NCBI RefSeq assembly: GCF_001685485.1
Contig: NZ_BDEL01000001.1
Span: 3,941,501 to 4,005,500 of the forward strand
Origin: Formosa haliotis
Lineage (GTDB): Bacteria; Bacteroidota; Bacteroidia; Flavobacteriales; Flavobacteriaceae
DNA: 64,000 nucleotides
Direction: 5' to 3'
Both the position numbers and the translations under genes were made by a program. The notes under the pieces are model-generated. The model saw only the letters and a program-made list of their open reading frames with translations. It had not been told where the DNA came from and searched no databases. Below are positions 36,662-45,784 of this stretch, piece by piece (within the stretch, counting starts at the first letter, position 1; every line of letters starts with the position of its first letter).

Positions 36662-36683
36662 AAGTTATGCCATGGCATAACTT
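36662..36683. promoter_or_regulatory. Perfect 22-bp palindrome upstream of the dehydrogenase gene
   Basis: Half-site AAGTTATGCCA followed directly by its exact reverse complement, with no spacer. It is 24 bp upstream of the ATG at 36638, in the space between that gene and ssrA. Dyad symmetry without a T-run on the minus strand favours an operator over a terminator. The cognate regulator is unknown. Confidence 0.5.
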
Positions 36684-36728
36684 TTGCACTAAATTACATG
36701 GAATTGCGAGTTTAAACAAATTTTTTAA

Positions 36729-36736
36729 TAGCTTTG
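36729..36736 (+). promoter_or_regulatory. Candidate -7 box for the ssrA precursor
   Basis: TAGCTTTG is an exact TAnnTTTG match on the plus strand. A TTG occurs at 36704-36706, about 22 bp upstream. It would start transcription near 36742 and thus include the structured element at 36787-36861 in the precursor of tmRNA. Confidence 0.4.
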
Positions 36737-36786
36737 CAATCCGATTTTTTTCTTATGGTTTATAAGATGATTAGGAAGTGCATTAA

Positions 36787-36861
36787 GGATTGAAGCGGCA
36801 TCCTTTTTAATTTCAAAATTAAAAAGATATAGCGGAAAGCCTGACCCGATAGGGGAATGCC
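36787..36861 (+). ncRNA. Structured leader element upstream of ssrA
   Basis: The segment contains GGATTGAAGCGGCATCC, then a long AT hairpin (TTTTTAAT / ATTAAAAA), then GCGGAAAGCCTGACCC GATA GGGG. GGAT/ATCC, TTTTTAAT/ATTAAAAA and ACCC/GGGG can each pair, and GGC/GCC can close the whole. The words GCGGCATCC and GCGGAAAGCC recall a repeated structured element of flavobacterial genomes, possibly the Flavo-1 RNA motif. I cannot verify the name here. It ends 17 bp before the mature 5' end of tmRNA. Confidence 0.45.
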
Positions 36862-36878
36862 ATAATACTTACAACAAT

Positions 36879-37271
36879 GGGGTCGACTGGTTTTGACAGC
36901 GAGATTTATTGAACGGTAAGCACGTCGTGTAATGATTTTGAAACACGTAAAAGGCTAGATCACACTTTTAAACGGCGAGAATAACTACGCTTTAGCTGCT
37001 TAATCCGAATTATAGTAGGATTGGCCTAGGCACACAAGGTGTGCAAGCTTTATGTCTCCGGAAAGCCTTGATTGACGGCGTTCCATTTTGAGGCATCGTA
37101 AATGTCAATATAGAAAGTAAGGCGCTTCGAATTACTTTTGAACCTAAAGAAGATAAGTTAAAAGTAGGTTGTCTTTAACCAGCTTTTAATCGAAAACCCA
37201 AGAAAAGAATAAGCGTGTAGAAAGCCCTTTGGTAACTTGTTTGGACGAGAGTTCGATTCTCTCCGACTCCA
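36879..37271 (+). ncRNA. ssrA: Transfer-messenger RNA (tmRNA)
   Basis: Trans-translation RNA that rescues stalled ribosomes with SmpB. The 5' end GGGGTCGACTGG pairs with CGACTCC at the 3' end to form the acceptor stem (one G-U), the discriminator A is at 37271, and CCA is not encoded. A T-arm sequence (GAGAGTTCGATTCTCTC) precedes it. The tag reading frame at 36974-37003 encodes GENNYALAA and then TAA, the tag form typical of Bacteroidota. About 393 nt is a normal single-piece length. A strong terminator follows. Confidence 0.95.
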
Positions 37272-37294
37272 CTTTTAGGTTAACAAAAACCATT

Positions 37295-37333
37295 AAAACC
37301 CAGTAAAATCAAGGATTTTACTGGGTTTTATTT
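37295..37333 (+). terminator. Rho-independent terminator of ssrA
   Basis: A 16-bp perfect inverted repeat AAAACCCAGTAAAATC / GATTTTACTGGGTTTT with a 3-nt loop is followed by ATTTAT. It lies 24 bp after the tmRNA 3' end. Confidence 0.9.
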
Positions 37334-37549
37334 ATATTCACTAATAGTTAAACATTGTATTCTTAATTTTTATTTTGTGGTTTGCTTCTTAAATTCAACT
37401 CTACTGTGTGAAATTTGGAAGGGACAAGGTATTTTATACAATTATTTATAAGGCCTATTATTTTGGTTTTTTTAATATAAAAAGCCCAGAATTTATAATA
37501 ACTCTGGGCTTTTATTTTCTATTAATTAAAATCGTATTTTACGAGTACT

Positions 37550-40500
37550 TTATTTTTTAATAAACTTGATAGTTTGTTTAGTTGTATTAGTGAAAACTTC
37601 TATAAAATACATTCCATTTTGAAAACGTGATACATCTATTTGGTGCTTTAAAGTTTTAACACCAATCTGCTTATTAAGAATTAATTTACCACTTATATCG
37701 TATACATTTAGCTTACTAATATTTAATTTACTAGTTACATTTAGAACATTTTTCACAGGATTTGGATACACTTTAAAAGCGTTTTCTAAAACATTATCCT
37801 CGACAGTTAATCCATTATTTATAGTATAAGTTATGATTAATTGTGGGGCTGCCGTTCCATCGAAAGCTTCAGCTTCACGTTCTCCGCTTCCTGAAAATAT
37901 AAAGGTCATGGCGTTTAACAATTCCCAGCCTGTTTGGCTTAGTACCTCTTGAACTAAAGGTGCTAAATTTGGAGTTCTTTGTTTTTCGTCTGCATTACCT
38001 ATGTCTTCTGAAGTCCACTCTGGAATTTCAGTCCACTGTACCACTTCATTTCCTAATGTTCTTGATGAAATATTTTTATTTTCAGAAGTAAACATGGCAG
38101 AATTAGCAACCGCTTCTGCACGGATTTCTAAATTAGTAACATTATCGTTATCATCATCTGTGGTAAACTGAATATATGCATTGCTTATTTTAGCATTTGC
38201 CGGTAATTGAATTCCTTCGAATCTTATACCAACATACTGATCTGTATCACCACTTTCAGCAATTAATTCTAAATCACTACTTGTAATATCCATTATTCCA
38301 GTAGAAACTTCTTCTTCTGCGTCGTTATTAGAATGATTAACCTGATACGTTAGCATTCCAGAATTTTCTATTCCCACACAATTACAATTACCATCTTCTA
38401 CATCGAAACTTGTGTTTGGATTCCCATCGTCACAGGTAGTACCTAGAGGGTTACATGGAGAAATATAAAACAGTTTTAATACTGGTGCGGCCGAACCATC
38501 TTTAGCTTCAGCAACTCGTTTTCCTGAACCAGAGAACATAAATGTAATGGCATTTCCTGAAGTCCATTCGGTTTGCGACATAATTTCTCTAACAATATCT
38601 GTAACATAAGGTGTGCGTTGATTAACTCCCGCTTCACCTACCGTATCCCAAACAGGAATAGAATTCCATGCTACAGATGATGAGGTTAATGTTCTTGATG
38701 ATATATTATTTTTATCTGAATTGAACTCTGAACTCGTTGCTGTTAGCTCGCCATGAATTAATAAATTTGTAGGATCTTCTTCCATATCATCTTCATCGGT
38801 TTCGAATTGAATATAGGCTCTGTACAATGTAGAACCTTCTGGAAATTGCACCTCATTAAAACGAATACCTACAACTTGATTCGCTCCGTCATAAATTAAT
38901 TCTAAATCAGAACTTGTTAAATCGACTTCACCAGTCTCTAAATTCTCTTCAGCATCATCATTAGAAAGTAATACTAGATTTTCTTGTTCCGTACTATTTG
39001 AAGGAATACCAGCGCAATTACAAGAACCATCTTGTTCATCATTAATTGTAGAATCATCGCCATCATCACATGGTGTTCCTGCCACATCACAGGTATTACC
39101 CAAAATACTGTAAGTCACTACTAATTTTGGAGCACCCTCTGCAGACCCATCAAAAGCTTCAGCGGTTCTTCTACCTTCTCCTGTTATAAAAAATGACATG
39201 GAGTTATAAGGTTGCCAATCGTCTTGATCTACAATTTCTTGAACTATAGATTTTAAATTTGGAGTTTCCTGATCATTTCCAGATTCTCCAACTGTATTCC
39301 AAGCAGGCACATTAAACCAGTTTACGGTAGCTGTTGTTTGGGTTCTATTGGTAATATTATTTGCGGTTTCAGCAAATGTCATACTATTATTAACCTTTTC
39401 TCCATGAATAACTAAATTGGTAGCATCGCTAGAAGTTTCATCAACAGTAAATTGTATCCTTGCATTTAATATGGTTGCACCTTTAGGTACTAAAATATTA
39501 TTAAATCGCACACCTACAGTCTGGTTAAATTGGTCTGCAAAAGAATCGTATACCAGTTCTAAATCTGAGCTATCCGAATACATAGCACCACCGGTTTCTG
39601 CTTGTTCGGCATCATCACTACCTGTATTCACTTGAAAAGTAAGCGTGTCTTCATCTTTAATTCCTATACAGTTACAATTTCCATCTTCTAAATCGATAGT
39701 TGTTGTTGGGTCCCCATCATCGCACACCGTCCCTGCAGGGTTACAAGGTATTTGATAAAATAATTTTAAGACAGGAGCAGCATGTCCTTCGAATGATCCT
39801 GCAACGCGTTTTCCTGAACCAGAGAACATAAATGTAATGGCATTTCCTAAAGTCCATTCGGTTTGAGAAACTATTTCACTAACTATATCTGTAACATATG
39901 GCGTTCGTTGATAAATCCCAGATTCTTCTGGAGTTTCCCAAGGTGTAATATCATTCCATACTTTTGAGTTTTCCGTTAAAAGGCGAGATGAAATATCTTG
40001 TTCTGAAGACATGAACGCTGTACTTGCTGCCGATAACTCTCCATGAATCGTTAAATTAGTAGGGTTGACTTGGCTGTTTTCTGCGGTTTCGAACTGAATA
40101 TATGCTCTGTATAAAGTTGCGCCTTCAGGAATATTTACATTATTAAATCGAATACCTACTACTTGATCTGCGCCATTATTTATAAGTTCTAAAGTTGAAC
40201 TTTCTAAAGTTACCGTTCCTGTTGAAATATCCTCTTCGGCATCATCTTGACCTGAAGCTACAGGGATTGATTTTTCTTCTAATTCTGTATTTAATAGTCC
40301 CACACAATTACAGAAACCATCTTCCTCATCATTTACAGTATCAGGATTACCATCATCGCAAGCGGTACCAACTATAGGACAAGGATTGTCTACAGTATTA
40401 GATATTTCTACTATAGATCCTGTTTCTGGAGAAAACACATTTAGGTTTTCTGGTAAAATAAACGGGTTGGTGTTTGCACTAGCCATTTCAGTAACATCAT

Positions 40501-41632
40501 TGGCATTATTTACATTAATAGTGCGTAGTTCAATTTTTTGTTTGTTAATAAAGATTACTTTAAATTGGTTAAAAGACCCCGAATTTCTTGTCCAGCTTTT
40601 ATCGTCATTATTTGGTCTTAGTGGAGCTCCCCAACAGCCTTCGCCAGTATATACCGTTCCTTTTTCTTCATCGACTACAAAACCTTCATCATTCCCAGGA
40701 GCAGAAGAAGGCCTAACAGGCCAAGTGGTTTTAGCGGTATGAGAATCGCTATCTACGACTAATCTTATATTTTGTTCATAAAATAAATGTGCCCAAGCGT
40801 TGTATTCGTTATTTCCTTCAGATTTTCCACTAGTATGTGGTCGCATAGGCTTATGGTATTGTGCCATTTTCCAAGTTAAATGCTCAGAATTGGACAAATC
40901 TGTTTTTAACCAAGTTAATTGGTCGCCTAAGACAGAAATTTCAGTATTTAAGGTGTAGGTTCTAATTAAATCGTTACCCCAAGTAATGGCATAATACGAA
41001 TTTTCATTTCTTGTATCGAACAACTCGTAGACAGATGATGCTGATTCGTGATTTCCACGCGCCGGTACTATAGGGAACATTCTCCCGTCTTCTGCTGTGG
41101 TTAATTGCCAGTCGTCGAACCATTCTTGCCATTCTGTATTCGTGTCATCATCGGTCATATCTCCACCAAAGAACACAGCGTGTGGTTTTAATTTACTAAC
41201 TAATTTATTAGCATTTTGTCGTGGCTCTCTATTATTTCTTGAGTCCCCACCAGCAATAAAAAATAATCTACTATCATCAGCCGGGGCTGTTTTAAACCAA
41301 AATCTTTTACTTACGCCTTCACTATCAGCAATCACAAAAAAGTAAATCGTATTTGGGCTAAGATTAGTCAGTCTAGAAAACTGATTATTCATCCCTTTAG
41401 CGGTAGTAGAATGATCTACAGTTTTGGAGAAAGGATAAGATTCTGAATTAGTACCAAAATCCTCTGTTCCATAATATACAGTGGCATTGTTTCCAGATAT
41501 CTGATTCCATGCCACTGTAATTGTTGTTGCTGGATTATCAAAAAGTATTAACCTGTATTTATCGTTATTGGCTTTACCATACCATGTAAAAGCTAATAAA
41601 AACATTAATAAAAAGGGTAGTTTTTGTTTCAT
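37550..41632 (-). CDS. Large secreted metallophosphoesterase with four repeated modules and T9SS sorting domain
   Basis: A 1360-residue protein. Signal peptide (residues 1-21), a fibronectin III-like domain (YRLILFDNPATTITVAWNQ ... LTNLSPNTIYFFVIAD), then a purple-acid-phosphatase-like core: GGDSRNN near 126, GGDMTDDD near 157, ARGNHES near 193, YHKPMRPH near 260 and DSDSH near 297. Four modules of about 215 residues follow (roughly 416-1267), each starting with a Cys-rich CDDG ... EDGxCNCxG linker and then a beta domain containing VGIRFN, AYIQF, NLxIHGE and SGSGKR/AxAFDG blocks. The last 75 residues (VYPNPVKNVLNV ... FIKK) are a type A T9SS sorting domain. It probably hydrolyses phosphate esters at the cell surface. 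The gene upstream ends 4 bp away. Confidence 0.85.
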   Translation of the reverse strand: MKQKLPFLLMFLLAFTWYGKANNDKYRLILFDNPATTITVAWNQISGNNATVYYGTEDFGTNSESYPFSKTVDHSTTAKGMNNQFSRLTNLSPNTIYFFVIADSEGVSKRFWFKTAPADDSRLFFIAGGDSRNNREPRQNANKLVSKLKPHAVFFGGDMTDDDTNTEWQEWFDDWQLTTAEDGRMFPIVPARGNHESASSVYELFDTRNENSYYAITWGNDLIRTYTLNTEISVLGDQLTWLKTDLSNSEHLTWKMAQYHKPMRPHTSGKSEGNNEYNAWAHLFYEQNIRLVVDSDSHTAKTTWPVRPSSAPGNDEGFVVDEEKGTVYTGEGCWGAPLRPNNDDKSWTRNSGSFNQFKVIFINKQKIELRTINVNNANDVTEMASANTNPFILPENLNVFSPETGSIVEISNTVDNPCPIVGTACDDGNPDTVNDEEDGFCNCVGLLNTELEEKSIPVASGQDDAEEDISTGTVTLESSTLELINNGADQVVGIRFNNVNIPEGATLYRAYIQFETAENSQVNPTNLTIHGELSAASTAFMSSEQDISSRLLTENSKVWNDITPWETPEESGIYQRTPYVTDIVSEIVSQTEWTLGNAITFMFSGSGKRVAGSFEGHAAPVLKLFYQIPCNPAGTVCDDGDPTTTIDLEDGNCNCIGIKDEDTLTFQVNTGSDDAEQAETGGAMYSDSSDLELVYDSFADQFNQTVGVRFNNILVPKGATILNARIQFTVDETSSDATNLVIHGEKVNNSMTFAETANNITNRTQTTATVNWFNVPAWNTVGESGNDQETPNLKSIVQEIVDQDDWQPYNSMSFFITGEGRRTAEAFDGSAEGAPKLVVTYSILGNTCDVAGTPCDDGDDSTINDEQDGSCNCAGIPSNSTEQENLVLLSNDDAEENLETGEVDLTSSDLELIYDGANQVVGIRFNEVQFPEGSTLYRAYIQFETDEDDMEEDPTNLLIHGELTATSSEFNSDKNNISSRTLTSSSVAWNSIPVWDTVGEAGVNQRTPYVTDIVREIMSQTEWTSGNAITFMFSGSGKRVAEAKDGSAAPVLKLFYISPCNPLGTTCDDGNPNTSFDVEDGNCNCVGIENSGMLTYQVNHSNNDAEEEVSTGIMDITSSDLELIAESGDTDQYVGIRFEGIQLPANAKISNAYIQFTTDDDNDNVTNLEIRAEAVANSAMFTSENKNISSRTLGNEVVQWTEIPEWTSEDIGNADEKQRTPNLAPLVQEVLSQTGWELLNAMTFIFSGSGEREAEAFDGTAAPQLIITYTINNGLTVEDNVLENAFKVYPNPVKNVLNVTSKLNISKLNVYDISGKLILNKQIGVKTLKHQIDVSRFQNGMYFIEVFTNTTKQTIKFIKK
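37830..40390 (-). repeat. Four tandem coding repeats of about 640 bp
   Basis: Within the metallophosphoesterase gene, the CDDG/EDGxCNC linker recurs near 40330, 39690, 39040 and 38400, a spacing of about 640 bp. Modules 1 and 3 are closest to each other (both carry QTEWTxGNAITFMFSGSGKRVA), as are 2 and 4, which suggests duplication of a two-module unit. Confidence 0.75.
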
Positions 41633-41636
41633 AGTG

Positions 41637-42482
41637 TTAGTTGATTTTTGTTTTATTGATTTCTTTTTCTAATAAAAATGCGACTAAAGGGATGAGGCCA
41701 TGTGGCAGTCTGTATACCGTTAAGTAAGCTGTGACATGAATAGAGTTAAGTAAAAAGTCACTATTAATACCTGCCACAATACGGGCTAAAGCAGTTAAAA
41801 ACCCCCAAACTATAATGTACCCAAAAGCATATTTTGAAAGTTTAGGAATAAATAAAAAGATGGACAGTACTACATCTAGAAATCCAACGATAAATAAAAA
41901 TAATTTGGCATTGGTTTCGTTTACACCAAGTATCGAAATAGTCATATCTATAAAATGGCCTGGGACATAAATTACGCCCATCGCGAAAAGGCCATGCGGA
42001 ATAAATGTAAGTGCAATAGATATTTTGAGCCAAAAAAGGAGTTTTGACTTATTTATTGATTTTGTACTATTTATATACAGTAATACTAAAGGAGCTGCAA
42101 ACTGAATACTAAGTTCGAAGAATTGTAAAGGATCGTAATTCTTGTCTTTTACCAAACATAATCCTAAAATAATCAGTATTAACACCCCAATACTAATACT
42201 CGTTTTTTTGACAAGTTGCGATGAAATTTGATCCCAAAATAAAGCCACAAAAGCAGCTATAAATAATAATATAGAAGATAGTTTTACACTAAAATCAATC
42301 CATTTATTAACTACGGTACTTGTGGCATAATCGTACCAAGACATATTAAGAACTCCTGTAACAAGAGGAGACAATAAACTTTCATCCCATAAAAACGCTC
42401 TATAGGGAGCACCAAAAAAATAAAACTGATAGGCTCGAGCAAAAAACACTAAAAACGCACATAGTTTTATGTAAAAAAACAT
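41637..42482 (-). CDS. Polytopic membrane protein of unknown function
   Basis: A 281-residue protein with about eight hydrophobic helices, for example LCAFLVFFARAYQFYFF, KLSSILLFIAAFVALFW, ISIGVLILIILGLCLV, IALTFIPHGLFAMGVIYV and FIVGFLDVVLSIFLFI. Two Pro-His-Gly motifs (FIPHGLFAMG, RLPHGLIPLV) and a WDESLLSP loop stand out. I do not recognise a family. Its stop is 4 bp before the start of the secreted metallophosphoesterase, so the pair is almost certainly co-transcribed and may act together. Confidence 0.7.
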   Translation of the reverse strand: MFFYIKLCAFLVFFARAYQFYFFGAPYRAFLWDESLLSPLVTGVLNMSWYDYATSTVVNKWIDFSVKLSSILLFIAAFVALFWDQISSQLVKKTSISIGVLILIILGLCLVKDKNYDPLQFFELSIQFAAPLVLLYINSTKSINKSKLLFWLKISIALTFIPHGLFAMGVIYVPGHFIDMTISILGVNETNAKLFLFIVGFLDVVLSIFLFIPKLSKYAFGYIIVWGFLTALARIVAGINSDFLLNSIHVTAYLTVYRLPHGLIPLVAFLLEKEINKTKIN

Positions 42483-43011
42483 CTTTTATCCATGTGCCAA
42501 AATTGGACTTTATTTGGCAGGTACCTAAAAATGTTAAATTAAGTCTTCTTTATAAATATATTAGTTGAATGTAAATTTTATAACATTTTAAGTTACCTCA
42601 ATGTTTCCATTATTTCATGCTTTACATTACTTTTCTGGCAGTCTGTTCTTTGAGGAATCTAGGGCGAGTTTCGAGAATTTATATTAATTAAATAAAAGGA
42701 AAATATTTAAGCTGATCATTCTATTCTTGATTTTAAATTTTTGACCCTTAAAATTATGCATGTTTATTCATCAACCCCAAAAAATAAACGCTGAGCAGCA
42801 GATAATCTTTTATAAAGCCAAATTCATTTAGTTTTTGAAAAAAAAAGATTTTACAAACTCACTCATAAAGATCTAAACTATTAAACCTAAAAAAAGCCTC
42901 CCAAATAGGAGGCCTGTGTTTTAATTAACAATAATTATCTAGTTTAAATACTCGTTTTCGTACTAAATGTGATAAAAGATTAAAAATCAACTCGCTTATT
43001 GAGCTTGTGAT
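42483..43011. other. Intergenic region, about 530 bp
   Basis: It lies between the start of the membrane-protein gene and the stop of the GH16 gene. It holds the GH16 terminator at 42894-42920 and presumably the minus-strand promoter of the membrane-protein/phosphoesterase pair near 42490-42560. No other open frame, RNA or repeat was seen. Confidence 0.5.
42894..42920 (-). terminator. Rho-independent terminator of the GH16 gene
   Basis: Stem GCCTCC (42896-42901) / GGAGGC (42908-42913) with a six-base loop, followed on the minus strand by seven T residues, about 100 bp past the GH16 stop. Confidence 0.8.
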
Positions 43012-45345
43012 TTACTTTTTTACAAGCAATTTTTTGGTAATTGTTGTGTTGTGGTTGCTAAGTTTTATAAAATATAGTCCGTTGCTTAAGCCAAGGTTAG
43101 ATACATTTATTTTTAATGATCTTTTTGAAGTTATAGGTTGCATTGAAATACGTTTTCCTCCTAAATCATAAATTTCTAATTCTCCAGAAAATGTGGTCCC
43201 AAGTTTTATGGTTAGCATTCCGCCATTATAAGGGTTTGGGTAAATTGCAGCATTTTGCATTTCTATACTATCGTTATTTGAAAGTGTATTCGATTTTGTG
43301 GTTTCCATATGGTCTATATTCCAATAAAATATAGAAGCTTGTGCTTTAGTTGTGGCCGTAGCAGTAATAGCATTATTGCTAGCAATAACCCAATAATTAC
43401 CATTTATTTTTGATTTAATATAAACGCCATCTGAACCATCTGATTCCAGAGTGAACATTTGTCGATTAAATATCCCCGTTGCACCACAGCGAATTATATT
43501 ATCGCTAGCAGTAGTTACATATTTGTTGGTGGCACTAGATTGAAATGACAGAAATCCGTCTTTCTCTAAAACTATAAATTTTTCAAGAGAGGTTGCCGAA
43601 TTTATTGTTGCCTGCACCGCAGTTCCCGAAGCCGTATTTACGGTAAGAAATAAACCAGCAGATGAAAGTAAAGTAATGGTTTCACCTTGTGTTGGCGTTT
43701 CAGCTGTACCAGTGCTAGAACCGTCTTCGTCTGTGTTGTTTACTATAATCTCACAAGTAGCTGTGAAATTTCCATCAATTGTTTTTACCTGAATGGTGGT
43801 ATTTCCGCTCTGTACTGCTTGAATTTCTCCATTTTGATTAATGGTAACGATGTTAGTATTTGCAGCAGACCAAGTAACATTCTTATTACTCGCATTTTCT
43901 GGTAATACGGTTGCACTTACAGTTTGGGTATCTCCTACATGAAGAGAAAGATTAGTGAGATCCAAATTAACACCTGTAACTGCAACCGTATCTTCGCCGC
44001 TAGCACTGTCCTCTGTCAAGGAAAAGTCATCGCAAAATGCAGAAGCAGAGGACCAAAACCATATTCGATAAACAGATTCTTGGTCTCCAGTAGTAAAGGA
44101 AAACTCTCCTTTAGTAAAGGTGGTACTCGAAAATTCGTGATTTTTTACCAATGCGTTAGTGTCATGTTTATTTATTCCTATAAAGGCTGAGTTTCCCAAG
44201 GTTGTTTTACCGTAAGCAGAAATGGTGTAAGACGTATTGGCCTTTAAGGTTACTAATTGTGCAATGCTTGAGTTGTTAACTTCTCCAGCATGCTGTCCAG
44301 AGTTTTTGTTGTTACTTATAACAGCTGAGGCTCCAGCGCTGGCATCCCAATGGGTTAAATCTCCGGTTTCAAAACCCTCATTTTCTAAGGTTCCCATGCT
44401 AGAATTTGGTGGCGTAGTAGTACTACCTGTTTTTTCCCAAACTCGAACGTAATCCACAAACATCGATGTAGGCATACCTGGTAATTTTGCTTTGGCTTTA
44501 GCATTGGTTTCTGGATTTATGGCATTGTTACGGTTGTTGAAAAATTCTACGAAAGGCTTTCTAAGACCTAAAGAAAGAGTAATATTCATAGGGCGATGCC
44601 AATAGGTATTTGGTTTTCTTACAACTTCTACACCATCTACATACCAAATTATTTCTTGTTCGTTAACCTCACAACCATAAATATGATAATCTTGTGTAGG
44701 ATCCCAAGGGGCTCGCCATTTATTTAATTGTTCATCTGGGTACATTTTTGGTCGTCTCCATACATCTTGTCCGTTTTGTTTTACAACGGCATGTAGATTT
44801 AAATCGATGTCTTGGATGTCATCTTGATGACCTTCATACCAATCAAATTGCTGTAATTCTACAATATCAATTTCGCTATAAATCGTTTTTCCGTCTCCTA
44901 CATTTCTATCAAAATTACTGTATAACCAAAAAGAAGGACAGACACCTTCTCCTATATCTGCTCCCTTTATTTTAGCTTCAAAATAGCCATAGGTAAACGT
45001 AGCATACGATTTTAAAATTCCAGATTTAAAATACGTGCCATCGTCTGCAGCATTGTTTGCGTTTTGCCGCATAGTTAAGGCTGCGGCACCATCGTTAATT
45101 TCGACATTATTTTGGTTATCCCATTTCCATGCGGTGGTATTAGGAAGGCCAGACGTTTTTTGCCATTTTTGCCAATCTGGGTTGTCGTTGTTAAACTCGT
45201 CTGAGGCATTCCATTTTATTTGCCATTGGTCGTTTGCGTTCGAGGTTTTGGTTGGTTGTTGGGCAAATAAAATACTCGTACTACACAATATAGCTTTAAC
45301 ACATAAGTACTTACCAACCCTTTTTAGTTTGTTTAGTTGTTTCAT
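43012..45345 (-). CDS. GH16 glycoside hydrolase, multidomain, T9SS-secreted (agarase/porphyranase-like)
   Basis: Secreted polysaccharide endo-hydrolase. Signal peptide ends ILFAQ. The GH16 domain (about residues 25-302) has KWNASDEFN, GYFEAKIKGADIGEGVCPSFWLY, the catalytic E-x-D-x-x-E in YSEIDIVELQQF near residue 160, and WYVDGVEVVRKPNTYW. It most resembles marine red-algal galactanases, though agarase and porphyranase cannot be separated here. After it come a CBM4/9-like module (GTLENEGFETGDLTHWDAS ..., about 315-450), a BIG2 Ig-like domain (VTGVNLDLTNLSLHVGDTQ..., 455-537), a trefoil-like region (552-675) and a T9SS sorting domain (AIYPNPYNGG ... LLVKK). The ATG at 45345 (MKQLNKLK) is preferred over 45372. 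Confidence 0.85.
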   Translation of the reverse strand: MKQLNKLKRVGKYLCVKAILCSTSILFAQQPTKTSNANDQWQIKWNASDEFNNDNPDWQKWQKTSGLPNTTAWKWDNQNNVEINDGAAALTMRQNANNAADDGTYFKSGILKSYATFTYGYFEAKIKGADIGEGVCPSFWLYSNFDRNVGDGKTIYSEIDIVELQQFDWYEGHQDDIQDIDLNLHAVVKQNGQDVWRRPKMYPDEQLNKWRAPWDPTQDYHIYGCEVNEQEIIWYVDGVEVVRKPNTYWHRPMNITLSLGLRKPFVEFFNNRNNAINPETNAKAKAKLPGMPTSMFVDYVRVWEKTGSTTTPPNSSMGTLENEGFETGDLTHWDASAGASAVISNNKNSGQHAGEVNNSSIAQLVTLKANTSYTISAYGKTTLGNSAFIGINKHDTNALVKNHEFSSTTFTKGEFSFTTGDQESVYRIWFWSSASAFCDDFSLTEDSASGEDTVAVTGVNLDLTNLSLHVGDTQTVSATVLPENASNKNVTWSAANTNIVTINQNGEIQAVQSGNTTIQVKTIDGNFTATCEIIVNNTDEDGSSTGTAETPTQGETITLLSSAGLFLTVNTASGTAVQATINSATSLEKFIVLEKDGFLSFQSSATNKYVTTASDNIIRCGATGIFNRQMFTLESDGSDGVYIKSKINGNYWVIASNNAITATATTKAQASIFYWNIDHMETTKSNTLSNNDSIEMQNAAIYPNPYNGGMLTIKLGTTFSGELEIYDLGGKRISMQPITSKRSLKINVSNLGLSNGLYFIKLSNHNTTITKKLLVKK

Positions 45346-45406
45346 TTTTTTCTTATAAAATTTAGTAAACAATAAAGATATTGTTACGCTACTTGGGTGA
45401 ATAGTA

Positions 45407-45414
45407 CAAAATTA
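45407..45414 (-). promoter_or_regulatory. -7 promoter box for the GH16 gene
   Basis: Minus-strand TAATTTTG matches TAnnTTTG and lies about 60 bp upstream of the preferred ATG at 45345. No convincing -33 TTTG was found at 19-21 bp. Confidence 0.45.
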
Positions 45415-45784
45415 ACTTCTTATGGTATTGAGTTACCTTGTGTGTTTATTTCGTTCGGTCTATTCTCCTTATGCCCACTTGAACTGTTTAAGTATGAAAA
45501 TGAATTATGATTTTAAACTTGTAAACACTATAGTACTTGTCTCTACTTTATATAACTAATTCATGTGTTTTTTATGAGGTAGAATGTATAAATGGCCGAA
45601 AATCAGGTTATTATTTGCTGTGCGAATCAATACGGGCGAAAAAATGATGAAGTGAAACCTTTAATTAGCGGGATAAAAGTGCTTAAAAACCTTTCAAGCT
45701 AAAAGAAAATGTCTTTGGGTCAAGCATTCCTCTCCAATCATCTTAATTTAGAGATTAATAGAAATAATTTAAAAATATATAATC
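45415..45784. other. Intergenic region, about 370 bp
   Basis: It separates the divergent GH16 and VOC genes. It is AT-rich with no recognisable RNA, repeat or conserved frame. A short frame beginning at 45709 overlaps the VOC start and lacks coding features. Promoters for the VOC/HPF group probably lie in its right half. Confidence 0.45.

Noticed and set aside
37272..37549. Possible second RNA after ssrA
   Set aside because: Beyond the ssrA terminator I saw only AT-rich spacer and a weak hairpin (AAGCCCAGA / TCTGGGCTTTT near 37481-37514) that is best read as the terminator of the minus-strand phosphoesterase gene.
37830..40390. CRISPR-like periodicity
   Set aside because: The 640-bp period is in-frame protein repeats, not short direct repeats with unique spacers. 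No CRISPR array was found anywhere in the window.
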